Virus record (IMG/VR): IMGVR_UViG_3300025789_000026
Coordinates: 1-64,000 of that record
Source: a virus
Strand: one strand, 5' to 3'
DNA length: 64,000 bases
Shown: positions 51,987 to 60,139 of the stretch, in pieces
Layout of the letters: each line of letters begins with the position of its first letter
Position numbering within the stretch: position 1 is the stretch's first letter
Made by a program: the position numbers and the translations under genes
The notes under the pieces: generated by a model
Told to the model about the DNA's origin: nothing
Databases searched by the model: none
What the model saw: the letters and a program-made list of their open reading frames with translations, nothing else

Positions 51987-53543
51987 ATGAAAATAAAGTT
52001 AAATTGTATAAACTGTAATAATGATTTTGAAACGGAGTTTAAATATAGAAGTAAGAAGTTTTGTGGTAGGAAGTGTTTTTTTGAATATTCTAAAGAGCAT
52101 AAAACTATTGGTAGAAAAATAGATGAAGAAATAAGGGAAAAAAGAATTTGTTTAATTTGTAATAAAGAATTTGAGTGTAAGAAAAAACAAGAAAATAAAA
52201 TGTGTTCTAATGAGTGTAGAAAAGAATGGAACTCTATAGAAGAAAATAAGTCTAATAGAATAAAATTAAGTAAAGATACATTATTAATAAATCATGGTGT
52301 TGATTCAATGTTTAAGAAAATTGAATATAAAGCTAACCGTAATCAAATTTTCTTAGATAAAATAGGTGTTATAAATCCGATGAAAGATAAGTTAATTGTA
52401 AATAAACTACAAAAAACTCTGAATGAAAAACAAATTAAAAACTTACTACCAAAACTTAATGAACATAATATAATATTACTTGATGAATACAGTGTAAATA
52501 AAAGTGGTTCAACATCAATGTCTTATAATTTTAAATGTAAAAAGTGTGAAAATATATTTTCAAGTACCGTGCTTGGTTCTGGTAAGATACCAATTTGTAG
52601 AAAATGTACACCGTTAGAAAAAAATTCAAAAATTGAAGAAGTAATAAAGGATTTTTTAAATTTAAAAAATATTAAACACTTAGATAACAGTAGAAAAATA
52701 CTTAACGGTAAAGAGATTGATATATTCTTGAGCGATTTTAATTTAGGTATAGAGGTAGACGGCAATTATTTTCATAGTGAAATAAGTGGTGAAAAAGATA
52801 GTAAATATCATTTAAGTAAAACAAAATTAGCACATGAAAAAAATATAAAATTAATACACATATTTGAAGACGAAATACTATATAAAAAAGACATAGTATT
52901 ATCTAGATTGAGTAATCAGTTAAATTTAAATAATATAAGATACTTTGCAAGAAATTGTGAAATTAGAATTGTAAGTAAAAAAGAATCTACTTTATTTTTA
53001 GATAATAATCATATTCAAGGAAATTCTATTGATTTAATAAGATTAGGGTTATATTATAATAATATATTAATTTCATTAATGACATTTGGTAAAGAGCGAA
53101 AAGCTTTAGGTAATATAGAAACTGAGGATACTTATGAATTGGTTAGATTTTGTAATTTAATAAATTCTAATGTTGTTGGTGGGTTTTCTAAACTTTTAAA
53201 ACATTTTATTGTAACATATAAACCTAAAAAAATTGTAACTTACGCTGATATTAGATGGTCTGGATTAAATGAATTAGATACTGTTTATATAAAAAATGGT
53301 TTTAAGTATATTAAAAATACATCACCAAATTATTGGTACTTAAAAGTTGGACAATATAATCATAGATATCATAGATATAATTTTAGAAAAGATATTCTAG
53401 TTAAAGAAGGTTTTGATAAAAACATGTCTGAATTTGAGATTATGAAATTAAAGGAATTTGATAGAATATGGGACTGTGGAAATATGAAATTTGAATGGAC
53501 TAGAAATTCAATTTGTAATCATGAACTCAGGTGCATCATTTGA
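51987..53543 (+). CDS. VSR/PD-(D/E)XK-type homing endonuclease with zinc fingers
   Basis: A 518-residue free-standing mobile endonuclease. The N-terminus has two Cys2-Cys2-type modules ('LNCINCNNDFETEFKYRSKKFCGRKC' and 'RICLICNKEFECKKKQENKMCSNEC') and a third Cys4 at about 183-205 ('FKCKKCENIF...PICRKC'). The catalytic core at about 235-310 has 'GKEIDIFLSDFNLGIEVDGNYFHSE' (D, E.D..Y.H) and 'KLIHIFEDEI'. A large C-terminal domain (about 325-500, 'SLMTFGKERKALG...YELVRFCNL', 'TYADIRWSGLNEL.Y.KNGF') resembles the DNA-binding part of related phage endonucleases. Its last codons (RCII, stop) lie inside a second copy of the sheath gene's 3' end. It is expressed from its own host-type promoter. Confidence 0.8.
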   Translation: MKIKLNCINCNNDFETEFKYRSKKFCGRKCFFEYSKEHKTIGRKIDEEIREKRICLICNKEFECKKKQENKMCSNECRKEWNSIEENKSNRIKLSKDTLLINHGVDSMFKKIEYKANRNQIFLDKIGVINPMKDKLIVNKLQKTLNEKQIKNLLPKLNEHNIILLDEYSVNKSGSTSMSYNFKCKKCENIFSSTVLGSGKIPICRKCTPLEKNSKIEEVIKDFLNLKNIKHLDNSRKILNGKEIDIFLSDFNLGIEVDGNYFHSEISGEKDSKYHLSKTKLAHEKNIKLIHIFEDEILYKKDIVLSRLSNQLNLNNIRYFARNCEIRIVSKKESTLFLDNNHIQGNSIDLIRLGLYYNNILISLMTFGKERKALGNIETEDTYELVRFCNLINSNVVGGFSKLLKHFIVTYKPKKIVTYADIRWSGLNELDTVYIKNGFKYIKNTSPNYWYLKVGQYNHRYHRYNFRKDILVKEGFDKNMSEFEIMKLKEFDRIWDCGNMKFEWTRNSICNHELRCII

Positions 53544-53566
53544 CAATGTTTAATTAGCACAATAAA
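53527..53566 (+). pseudogene. diverged second copy of the sheath gene 3' end
   Basis: These 40 bases match 51840-51879 (the end of the sheath gene and its downstream 'TTAGCACAATAAA') with three differences. In the sheath frame it reads SGASFDNV and stop, against SGASFDNI and stop. It lies on the far side of the endonuclease gene and looks like the gene end of a donor allele carried in with it. Confidence 0.88.
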
Positions 53567-53572
53567 ATAAGT

Positions 53573-53600
53573 AAAAAGCCTCTAGCAATAGGGGCTTTTT
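53573..53600 (+). terminator. intrinsic terminator after the endonuclease gene
   Basis: A 12-bp stem (AAAAAGCCTCTA / TAGGGGCTTTTT, one G-T pair) with a 4-base loop and T-rich tail. Confidence 0.8.
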
Positions 53601-53610
53601 ATTTTATATG

Positions 53611-53624
53611 AAATATTTATTGAT
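53611..53624 (+). promoter_or_regulatory. late-type promoter motif
   Basis: AAATATTTATTGAT, directly abutting the ATG of the next gene. A weaker match. Confidence 0.35.
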
Positions 53625-54062
53625 ATGAAAAGACTCATAATAAAAGAAAGTCAATTAAAGATTATTGAAAACCACATATTAGAAACAATTGACCCTGAAG
53701 AAGCTAATAACCATGAAAAATCACTACTAATGGTAATTAATAAAAAAAGAAATATTGGATTTTACGGTGGTGCAAGTGAGAAGGATATTAATGATTTAAA
53801 AAAAAGTGGTTTAAAATACATACCAATTAACATGAATAACGCTTATGTATTTTATAACGATGGTTATGAGATTGAAGCTCAAGAGTTAGCTAATATTGCT
53901 AGAAAATTTAGTGGTTTCTTACCATCAACAGGTAAAACTAATTTTAATGGTTTATTCGCAAAACCAGAAGAAGTTTATAGGATAGGAATATTACTTGGTT
54001 ATGATGAAAAATCAGTAAGAGAATTCGTTTTAGAAAAATTCAAAGACTTTAAATTTTACTAA
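53625..54062 (+). CDS. unknown phage protein (145 aa)
   Basis: A 145-residue mixed alpha/beta protein beginning 'MKRLIIKESQLKIIENHILE'. The start resembles that of the next, large protein ('KILLTTEQHEKLMNHLVSE'), and this kind of 'IKE.QL..I' opening recurs in small structural genes of such phages. The central part 'GFYGGASEKDINDLKKSGLKYIPINMNNAYVFYNDGYEIEAQELANIARKF' has no recognised family. It lies 27 bases upstream of the 1041-residue gene, between sheath and tube. Confidence 0.55.
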   Translation: MKRLIIKESQLKIIENHILETIDPEEANNHEKSLLMVINKKRNIGFYGGASEKDINDLKKSGLKYIPINMNNAYVFYNDGYEIEAQELANIARKFSGFLPSTGKTNFNGLFAKPEEVYRIGILLGYDEKSVREFVLEKFKDFKFY

Positions 54063-54069
54063 AAAATCA

Positions 54070-54086
54070 GATATTTATAAATAAAG
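54070..54086 (+). promoter_or_regulatory. late-type promoter motif
   Basis: GATATTTATAAATAAAG, 3 bases before the ATG. A strong match. Confidence 0.55.
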
Positions 54087-54089
54087 TAT

Positions 54090-57000
54090 ATGGCAACAAA
54101 AATATTGTTAACAACTGAACAACATGAAAAATTAATGAATCATCTTGTATCAGAAATGGTTACAAACACCAATGAATTAATTAATGAAAATGGTACCATA
54201 AATGAAAGTGTATGGGAAAAAGTTAAATATGGTCTTTCAAAATTAGGTAGATATAAAGCTAATGGTAAAATTTTTGGAAAGGGAAAAATAGACAAAGAAG
54301 CTGGTGCTAAAATTCAAGCAATTATTGATAAAGAAGGTAATGAACTTATCAAGAATTTAAATGCTAGTATTAAAGAAACTAATCCAGAATTCCCTAATAA
54401 CGAAAAAGGTGACCAATTCTTAAATACTATAATGGAAATTGCAGCTGTTTATGATTCTGTAATCGATGGTGCTAAGAAAGGTACAATACCAGCAGACGCT
54501 GCTAATGGTATTATTAATGACCTTAGAGATTATGTTAAGAAATTTTTAGATATTGATTTAAAGGCAGCTTATTCAGTTGTTGATGAGATTCAAGGTAATA
54601 CTCTTGAATTAACAGAAGAAGAAGCTATGAGCTTAGATGAAGCTTGGGGCCTAGATGAAGAAGATGGTCCAAGTGGTATAAGAAAAAAACCAAATCCAGA
54701 AGATATATATGCTAAAGGTGAACCTGAAGACATATCAAAACCAATTGATTTAAATCCAAATGATACCAGACCAGTTAAAGCAAATTCACAAGTTGCCACA
54801 ACCAATCAAAATACTGGCGTTGCCAACACTAATCAAAATACTGGCGTTGCTACAACTAATCAAAATACTGGCGTTGCCAACACTAATCAAAATACTGGCG
54901 TTGCTACAACTAATCAAAATACTGGTGTTGCCAACACTAATAATAGTAATATTATAGATAAAGGTACTGGTAAGGCTAGTACTAGAAATAAAGATATAAC
55001 AGATATTGATTACGAGGATATACCAAATAATCAAGCATCAAATGGTGGTGCTGCTAGTTCTGCTGGTGGTATTGGGAATGGTGCAGCTGCTAGTTCTGCT
55101 GGTGGTATTGGGAATGGTGCAGCTGCTAGTTCTGCTGGTGGTGGTGCAGCTGGTGGTGGAAAACAAGGTTTAAACGCTAAGGATGTTAGAGCTGGCTTAC
55201 AAGCTAAAAGAGGTGCTGGTGATGATTTTGCTAGTACTAGAATGAATACACTTAAATCAAATAAATTACCAATGACACTTGCTGGTATTGGTGCTAGTTT
55301 GGGTGCTTTTAGTTGGCTTGTTAATACAGATTGGTTTAAACACTTATTTGATGTCGTTAGTAAAAATCCATCTATTGAAATGGTTAACAAACAGGTTGCT
55401 AGTAATTCAGATATTATTGGTAATATAAAACCAGGTCAAGGTCTTACTCAACTTATGAATGCGATGAACCATGCTGGTATAACACCTAAAACAACACCAG
55501 AACAATTTTTAGAACAAGTTAAAATACTAGGTGGTGGTGACGTAAATGCTGGTATTAATGCTTTAGCAGCTAAAGGTGGTATATTTGTTAATCCAGATGC
55601 CGCTAAATCAGTATTGACTGATATAGCAAAAAATCCACATGGTCATGGTGATACTCTAGGTCAAATATTTAAAGGAAAATGGGCTGGTACTGGTAAATCA
55701 GTGGGTGATATGCTTACTTGTAAGGACATGGGCCAAGTAAAAGGACTTATATCTACTACAATTACTAAAGCAGTACCAACACTAGTTATGAAAACAGCTA
55801 TTAAGACTGGTGCTGGATATGCTGCTGCGAAGGGATTAGGAGCCATTCTAGGCCCTATTGGTTTAGCTGCTGTGGGTACGGGTGCATTAGTTAAAATAAT
55901 GCGTATGAAAGGCCAAAAACAGTCAAGGGCTAAAACTCTTAACGACTTGTATCAATCATTAAGAAACATAGATGGTGGTGTTGGTTTAGTTGAACCAGAA
56001 ACAGAAACAGTAAGTGTTGATGCTGTATCAAATCCACAAGAATTAAGTAATATAGCTAGTAGTGATAATGGTGGTGATAAAGGTGGTGATAAAGGTGCTA
56101 ACGTAGCTAATGCTGATACGCAAAAGGGTGGTGACAATAAGATGTCACAAGTTAATGATGACCTTTATAATTCTATTAAAAATTTATTTAAATTTGTTGT
56201 TAATAATAGAAAAAATTTAGGTGTTCGTTCTGCTAATAATGTTGGTACAGCTAATGCTGATAAACTTGTGAAGGGTCAAAAGGTTAGTTGGACCAAAAAG
56301 GATGGTTCTAATACTACTGGAACAATTGTTGGACCAAGTCAAAACCCAAATGAAACAATTGTTAAAACTCAAAATGGTAATCAAATTTCTATTAAGACAA
56401 TAAAACTAACACCAAGTACAAGTCTTAATGAAGGTAAGTACATAAAAGATAAGAGACTTATTCAATTTTTACAGAAAAGCCTATCATACGATAAATTAAA
56501 ATCGTTTGAAGACTTTATGAATAGAGTTGAAATAATCAGGAATAAAATTAAAAAGATTGACCCAATGGGTGATAAGGCTATTCAAAATTTTATGTCTGAA
56601 TATAGTTCAAACCCAATTATGTCAACTGATTTTCAAAAATTATTCTCAATAGACCCTAATAATCCACAAGCTGTAAATGCGCTTAAGGCTTTTATTGATG
56701 ATATTTTTATTACGGTTTATTCTGGTAAATTCAAATATGGTAACATGATTGATAAGATGGCTGGAATCGGTGGAAGTATAAATTCATTGGAAGAAGAAGC
56801 TGGGTATAATTTTAAAGAACCAAATAAATCATTTAAAAAAGATGCTCAAAATAGAGGTTCATTTAAAAATAATTTGGTTAAGTTCTTATCAACAACAATT
56901 AATTTGTTCCAATATATGAATAAATTAAAGGATAGTGGTAAATTAAATTCTGGTAAAAAAACAAGTAATTCTGGTTCACAAAAACCACAAGCACAACCAC

Positions 57001-57215
57001 AACAAAATAAAGAACCACAAGCACAACAAAATAAAGAACCACAAGCACAACAAAATAAAGAACCACAACAAGTACAACAAGCTAAACCAGCTGGTCAAGC
57101 AAATCCGAATAGAAATCCAGAAAAATCAGAAATATCAAATGATATAGAATGGATGGAAGAAAATAAGAGTGTGAAAGAAAATATAGAAAGAATTAAAAAA
57201 ATAATGTTTAGTTAA
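54090..57215 (+). CDS. large unknown virion-type protein (1041 aa)
   Basis: No family is recognised for this protein. The N-terminal ~200 residues are helical and end in an acidic stretch. Low-complexity repeats follow: 9-residue 'TNQNTGVAN' units at about 235-285 and 12-residue 'AAASSAGGIGNG' units at about 315-355. A central region has hydrophobic, Gly/Ala-rich segments ('MTLAGIGASLGAFSWLV' near 395, 'TGAGYAAAKGLGAILGPIGLAAVGTGALV' near 575-600) that could cross or disturb a membrane. A second helical region (about 785-950) precedes a Gln-rich 'QAQQNKEP' repeat and a final 'NDIEWMEENKSVKENIERIKKIMFS'. Located between sheath and tube genes under a late motif, it may be a virion-internal or ejected protein (inference). 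Confidence 0.55.
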   Translation: MATKILLTTEQHEKLMNHLVSEMVTNTNELINENGTINESVWEKVKYGLSKLGRYKANGKIFGKGKIDKEAGAKIQAIIDKEGNELIKNLNASIKETNPEFPNNEKGDQFLNTIMEIAAVYDSVIDGAKKGTIPADAANGIINDLRDYVKKFLDIDLKAAYSVVDEIQGNTLELTEEEAMSLDEAWGLDEEDGPSGIRKKPNPEDIYAKGEPEDISKPIDLNPNDTRPVKANSQVATTNQNTGVANTNQNTGVATTNQNTGVANTNQNTGVATTNQNTGVANTNNSNIIDKGTGKASTRNKDITDIDYEDIPNNQASNGGAASSAGGIGNGAAASSAGGIGNGAAASSAGGGAAGGGKQGLNAKDVRAGLQAKRGAGDDFASTRMNTLKSNKLPMTLAGIGASLGAFSWLVNTDWFKHLFDVVSKNPSIEMVNKQVASNSDIIGNIKPGQGLTQLMNAMNHAGITPKTTPEQFLEQVKILGGGDVNAGINALAAKGGIFVNPDAAKSVLTDIAKNPHGHGDTLGQIFKGKWAGTGKSVGDMLTCKDMGQVKGLISTTITKAVPTLVMKTAIKTGAGYAAAKGLGAILGPIGLAAVGTGALVKIMRMKGQKQSRAKTLNDLYQSLRNIDGGVGLVEPETETVSVDAVSNPQELSNIASSDNGGDKGGDKGANVANADTQKGGDNKMSQVNDDLYNSIKNLFKFVVNNRKNLGVRSANNVGTANADKLVKGQKVSWTKKDGSNTTGTIVGPSQNPNETIVKTQNGNQISIKTIKLTPSTSLNEGKYIKDKRLIQFLQKSLSYDKLKSFEDFMNRVEIIRNKIKKIDPMGDKAIQNFMSEYSSNPIMSTDFQKLFSIDPNNPQAVNALKAFIDDIFITVYSGKFKYGNMIDKMAGIGGSINSLEEEAGYNFKEPNKSFKKDAQNRGSFKNNLVKFLSTTINLFQYMNKLKDSGKLNSGKKTSNSGSQKPQAQPQQNKEPQAQQNKEPQAQQNKEPQQVQQAKPAGQANPNRNPEKSEISNDIEWMEENKSVKENIERIKKIMFS
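54800..54947 (+). repeat. 27-bp coding repeats
   Basis: Five to six units of 27 bases encode TNQNTGVA(T/N), alternating in pairs, which gives a 54-base higher-order repeat. Many pairs are identical at DNA level. Confidence 0.9.
55040..55150 (+). repeat. 36-bp coding repeats
   Basis: Three 36-base units encode SSAGGIGNGAAA. The first two are essentially identical in DNA. Confidence 0.88.
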
Positions 57216-57217
57216 AT

Positions 57218-57247
57218 AAAAAACCCAAGTTAATCTTGGGTTTTTTT
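57218..57247 (+). terminator. intrinsic terminator
   Basis: Stem AAAAAACCCAAG / CTTGGGTTTTTT with a TTAAT loop and seven Ts, 3 bases after the 1041-residue gene. Confidence 0.9.
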
Positions 57248-57305
57248 ATGTGTATTATTTTTATTTATAAATTTTTATGATTTATCCATTTTTTTTTATT
57301 TTAAT

Positions 57306-57320
57306 GATATTTATAATAAA
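57306..57320 (+). promoter_or_regulatory. late-type promoter motif of the tail tube gene
   Basis: GATATTTATAATAAA, the best consensus form. It leaves a leader of about 50 bases, longer than other late genes here. That leader contains a near-palindrome (TTAGTATGCAAATATGCTAA, 57332-57351) that could stabilise an abundant mRNA. Confidence 0.55.
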
Positions 57321-57374
57321 CAATAAACATTAGTATGCAAATATGCTAATAAATATTTTAAAAAAGAAAAAAAT

Positions 57375-57863
57375 ATGTCAGATTTATTAATGAAAATGCC
57401 CTTACCATACGAACCTAAAAGGAAAAATCGTTGGTTAATAACTTTCCCAGCTGATTTGGGTATTCAACAATGGTGGTTAGAAAGTGCTTCTAGGCCTTCA
57501 ATTACACAAAATGAAACAGAAATTCAATTTTTAAACACTTCAACATGGGTTATTGGTAGATTTACTTGGGAAGCAATTGACGTTACATTTAGAGACCCTA
57601 TTGGTCCTTCTGCATCACAAGCACTTATGGAATGGGTTCGTCTTCATTCTGAATCAATTACTGGTCGTCAAGGTTATGCCGCTGGTTATAAGCGTCAAGT
57701 TAATCTTGAGATGCTTGACCCGACTGGTGTTGTTGTTGAAAACTGGCTTTTAGATGGTACTATGCTTACAAACGTTAGCTTCGGTGACTTAGGTATGGAT
57801 GATGATGGTATCGCTCAAATTACAGCAACTTTACGTTTTGATAGAGCTATACTTTTATTCTAG
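57375..57863 (+). CDS. tail tube protein (gp19-like)
   Basis: 162 residues, the right length for a T4 gp19-like tube subunit. 'NRWLITFPADLGIQQWWLESASRPSITQNETEIQFLNTSTWVIGRFTWEAIDVTFRDPIGPSASQALMEWVR' and the ending 'NWLLDGTMLTNVSFGDLGMDDDGIAQITATLRFDRAILLF' are typical of the beta-barrel tube family. Hexamers stack around the tape measure inside the sheath. It has its own promoter and long leader, consistent with high expression. Confidence 0.9.
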   Translation: MSDLLMKMPLPYEPKRKNRWLITFPADLGIQQWWLESASRPSITQNETEIQFLNTSTWVIGRFTWEAIDVTFRDPIGPSASQALMEWVRLHSESITGRQGYAAGYKRQVNLEMLDPTGVVVENWLLDGTMLTNVSFGDLGMDDDGIAQITATLRFDRAILLF

Positions 57864-57870
57864 TATCTTA

Positions 57871-57909
57871 TTCGACAAAGCTATATTATTATTTCCGTCA
57901 AATACTTGA
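57871..57909 (+). pseudogene. diverged second copy of the tube gene 3' end
   Basis: Eight bases after the tube stop codon, TTC GAC AAA GCT ATA TTA TTA TTT reads FDKAILLF, then PSNT and stop; the tube itself ends FDRAILLF and stop. Five of eight codons differ, and four of these changes are synonymous, so this is a remnant of another tube allele rather than a recent duplication. It abuts the promoter of the next endonuclease gene. Confidence 0.85.
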
Positions 57910-57936
57910 CTTGTATTAATTCTTTTAGTATATTTG
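57906..57936 (+). promoter_or_regulatory. Bacteroidota-type promoter of the second VSR endonuclease gene
   Basis: TTG at 57906-57908, exactly 20 bases, then TATATTTG at 57929-57936. The -33 box overlaps the end of the tube remnant. Confidence 0.75.
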
Positions 57937-57971
57937 TATAAATAACAAGTATATTAAAAGAATTTTTATTT

Positions 57972-58862
57972 ATGGTAATTTGTAAAGAATGTAATAGAGA
58001 GTTTGAAACGTTAGATGCTTTAAGAAGACATCGTGTTCAAAAACATAAAGTATCCGCTGAACAAACATATATTGATTATGTATTAGATGGAATTGAACCT
58101 AAATGTAAATGTGGTTGTAATGAAAAACCTAAATTTTTAGGTGTTGAAGTTGGTTTTAGGGATTATAAATTAGGTCATGCTTCTAGGGTAAATAACAATT
58201 GGGGACATAATCCTAATGCTATAAAAAAATCACATGAAACTCAAAAAAAAATGCACGAGAATGGTGAGCTAACAATTTGGAATAAAGGGTTAACAATTGA
58301 AGACGATAGAGTTAGGGATAATATTACTAAAGTTATGTCAAACCCAGAACGTGGTAACAATATCTCAAAAAAATTAACTGGTGTTGCTAAGAGTCAGGAA
58401 CATATTAAAAAAATAAAGGAACATTCAAAATTAAGATGGGAAAATCCAGAAGAACGTGAAAAACAATCTAATAGAAGAATGGAGTATATAATTAAAAATG
58501 GTTTTACACCAACTTCAAAATTAGAAGAAACATTTGAAAAAATATTAATTGATAATTTTAATTTTAAACTTGATAAGGATTATTACTATCAATTTTATGT
58601 TAGAAAAATTAAAGCAATTTTTGATTTTAAAATTTCAGGTAAAAAAATATTAATTGAGGTTGATGGTGATTATTGGCATTGTAACCCAAATTCAAGATAT
58701 GCTGAACCAACTTCAGATGCACAAATAGGTAATTTAATTCAAGACAAAATTAAATCTGAATGGTGTATTGAGAATGGTTTTAAATTACTTAGATTTTGGG
58801 AATCAGATATTAAAAATGATTTAGAATCGGTTATTAAAAAATTAAAAGAAGAATTACTTTAA
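57972..58862 (+). CDS. VSR/PD-(D/E)XK-type homing endonuclease
   Basis: A 296-residue free-standing mobile endonuclease. It starts with a C2H2 zinc finger ('VICKECNREFETLDALRRHRVQKHK', residues 2-26), then a second Cys cluster ('PKCKCGCNEKPKF'). A middle NUMOD-like, basic helical region follows ('KKLTGVAKSQEHIKKIKEHSKLRWENPEEREKQ'). The catalytic core at about 190-290 has 'AIFDFKISGKKILIEVDGDYWHCNP', 'IQDKIKSEWCIENGFKLLRFWESDI'. The core is the same type as in the broken endonuclease at 5070-5959 (both 'DGDYWHCNP' or 'NGDYWHCNP'). It is inserted between the tube gene and the tail chaperone gene. Confidence 0.83.
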   Translation: MVICKECNREFETLDALRRHRVQKHKVSAEQTYIDYVLDGIEPKCKCGCNEKPKFLGVEVGFRDYKLGHASRVNNNWGHNPNAIKKSHETQKKMHENGELTIWNKGLTIEDDRVRDNITKVMSNPERGNNISKKLTGVAKSQEHIKKIKEHSKLRWENPEEREKQSNRRMEYIIKNGFTPTSKLEETFEKILIDNFNFKLDKDYYYQFYVRKIKAIFDFKISGKKILIEVDGDYWHCNPNSRYAEPTSDAQIGNLIQDKIKSEWCIENGFKLLRFWESDIKNDLESVIKKLKEELL

Positions 58863-58884
58863 ATTTACAAAATTTATTACAAAG

Positions 58885-58915
58885 AACCCTATGGATAATT
58901 CTATGGGGTTTTTTA
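58885..58915 (+). terminator. intrinsic terminator after the endonuclease gene
   Basis: An 11-bp stem (AACCCTATGGA / TCTATGGGGTT, two G-T pairs) with a 4-base loop and T6 tail. Confidence 0.75.
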
Positions 58916-58946
58916 TTTGTGGTATTTACAAAAAAATTATATTATC

Positions 58947-58960
58947 TATATTTATTAGAA
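58947..58960 (+). promoter_or_regulatory. late-type promoter motif
   Basis: TATATTTATTAGAA, 15 bases before the ATG of the chaperone/baseplate gene. Confidence 0.45.
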
Positions 58961-58975
58961 TAAAGTTTTAAAAAT

Positions 58976-60139
58976 ATGAGTGATATAAAGCCTAATGTAT
59001 TTCCAAAGGTACAACTAAAAACAACAAATCAAGAAACAACAAATCAAGAAACATTAATTCCAAAACCAGAAGATATTAAACAAATATCAAGTCAACCTGA
59101 GTATGAAGAAAAATTACCAGAACTTATTGATGAATTTTATAATGGTGGTAAAACAAACACGCCGTTAGATGATGCTATTGAGCAAATGAGACTTAGAACT
59201 TTAGAACAATTAAGGCTTAGGAGTGAAGCTAAACAAAAAGAACAAGAAAAATCTAAGGATGAAGTACAAACTGAAAAACCTAAAGAACAAATAAAAGAAC
59301 AACCTAAAGTTATTGTACCAACAAAACAAACAATAACATCACCAATTAAAACAAATTTTAATATGAATTCACAAGATTCTTACATTGAACAATTAAGTCA
59401 ACCTCAATATAATATGAGTTTTGATGTTATTCCTTTACCATCTGAGGGTAAACTTTATAAAAATAAAAAAGCTAATGTTAGAGTAGCTTATATGACAACG
59501 GCAGATGAGAATATTCTTACATCACCTAATTTATTAAAAAGTGGTGAATTTTTAGAGATTCTTATAAATAGAAAACTTCTTGAGCATGATTTAAGATATC
59601 GTGATTTACATGTTGGGGATAGAAATGCGATTATGCTTTGGATTAGGGCGACTGGTTATGGTGAAATGTATCCAGTAACACTTTTTGATGAAAATAATGA
59701 CCCATTTGAAACGGAGGTTAACCTTAATACATTAAAAGTAAATAAATTAGGAGCTGAACCAGATGCTGAAGGGTTATTTAATTTTAAATTACCAGTATCT
59801 AAGTTTAATATTAAATTTAGACTATTAAACGTTGGTGACATTGATGATATACAAAAGATTGTTGATGATGAAGAAAAAAATGGTATACCAATAAATAATA
59901 CATCAACATATGCTTTAGAAAGACAATTGGTTGAAGTAGATGGTGAAAGAAATAAAACCCTTATAAAAGAATTTGTTCAAAATATGAGGGTTGGTGATGC
60001 TAAGGCTTTAAGGGACTATATAAGTAATATTGAAAGTGGTGTTGATTTAAATATTGAAGTTGGAACCCCTGGAGGTGGTTCCATTAAAACATTTCTTCCA
60101 CTTAACTTCAAGTTTTTTTGGCCTAACATTTCAATATAA
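58976..60139 (+). CDS. T4 base plate-type (gp26/gp51-like) tail assembly chaperone, frame 1 product
   Basis: A 387-residue protein. Residues 1 to about 135 are a charged, Gln/Lys/Pro-rich extension with a coiled coil ('DAIEQMRLRTLEQLRLRSEAKQKEQEK'). From about 150 it matches the T4 base plate protein family: 'FDVIPLPSEGKLYKNKKANVRVAYMTTADENILTSPNLLKSGEFLEILINRKLL', 'DLHVGDRNAIMLWIRATGYGEMYP', ending 'LNFKFFWPN'. In this family a Cys-free or Cys-containing beta module ends in FFWP. It is located right before the tape measure gene, the standard place for tail assembly chaperones. A downstream overlapping frame continues conserved sequence and is probably reached by frameshifting near the end of this gene. 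Confidence 0.8.
   Translation: MSDIKPNVFPKVQLKTTNQETTNQETLIPKPEDIKQISSQPEYEEKLPELIDEFYNGGKTNTPLDDAIEQMRLRTLEQLRLRSEAKQKEQEKSKDEVQTEKPKEQIKEQPKVIVPTKQTITSPIKTNFNMNSQDSYIEQLSQPQYNMSFDVIPLPSEGKLYKNKKANVRVAYMTTADENILTSPNLLKSGEFLEILINRKLLEHDLRYRDLHVGDRNAIMLWIRATGYGEMYPVTLFDENNDPFETEVNLNTLKVNKLGAEPDAEGLFNFKLPVSKFNIKFRLLNVGDIDDIQKIVDDEEKNGIPINNTSTYALERQLVEVDGERNKTLIKEFVQNMRVGDAKALRDYISNIESGVDLNIEVGTPGGGSIKTFLPLNFKFFWPNISI
60110..60121 (+). other. candidate programmed frameshift site (AAG TTT TTT TGG)
   Basis: The run of seven Ts at 60113-60119 falls 18 bases before the frame-1 stop. The following conserved sequence lies in the +1 (equivalently -2) frame. A slip on the T-run would join 'PLNFKFF' to 'GLTFQYKAELWEE'. 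No ATG starts the second frame before its conserved part. Confidence 0.6.

Noticed and set aside
54786-56137. Several minus-strand open frames opposite the 1041-residue gene
   Set aside because: They are low-complexity mirror images of the Gly/Ala/Asn-rich repeats and have no promoter or plausible start context.
57332-57351. Minus-strand promoter within the tail-tube leader (CATATTTGC)
   Set aside because: The box lacks the required first T of TAnnTTTG and there is no gene in that direction. It is more likely part of a near-palindrome in the tube mRNA leader.
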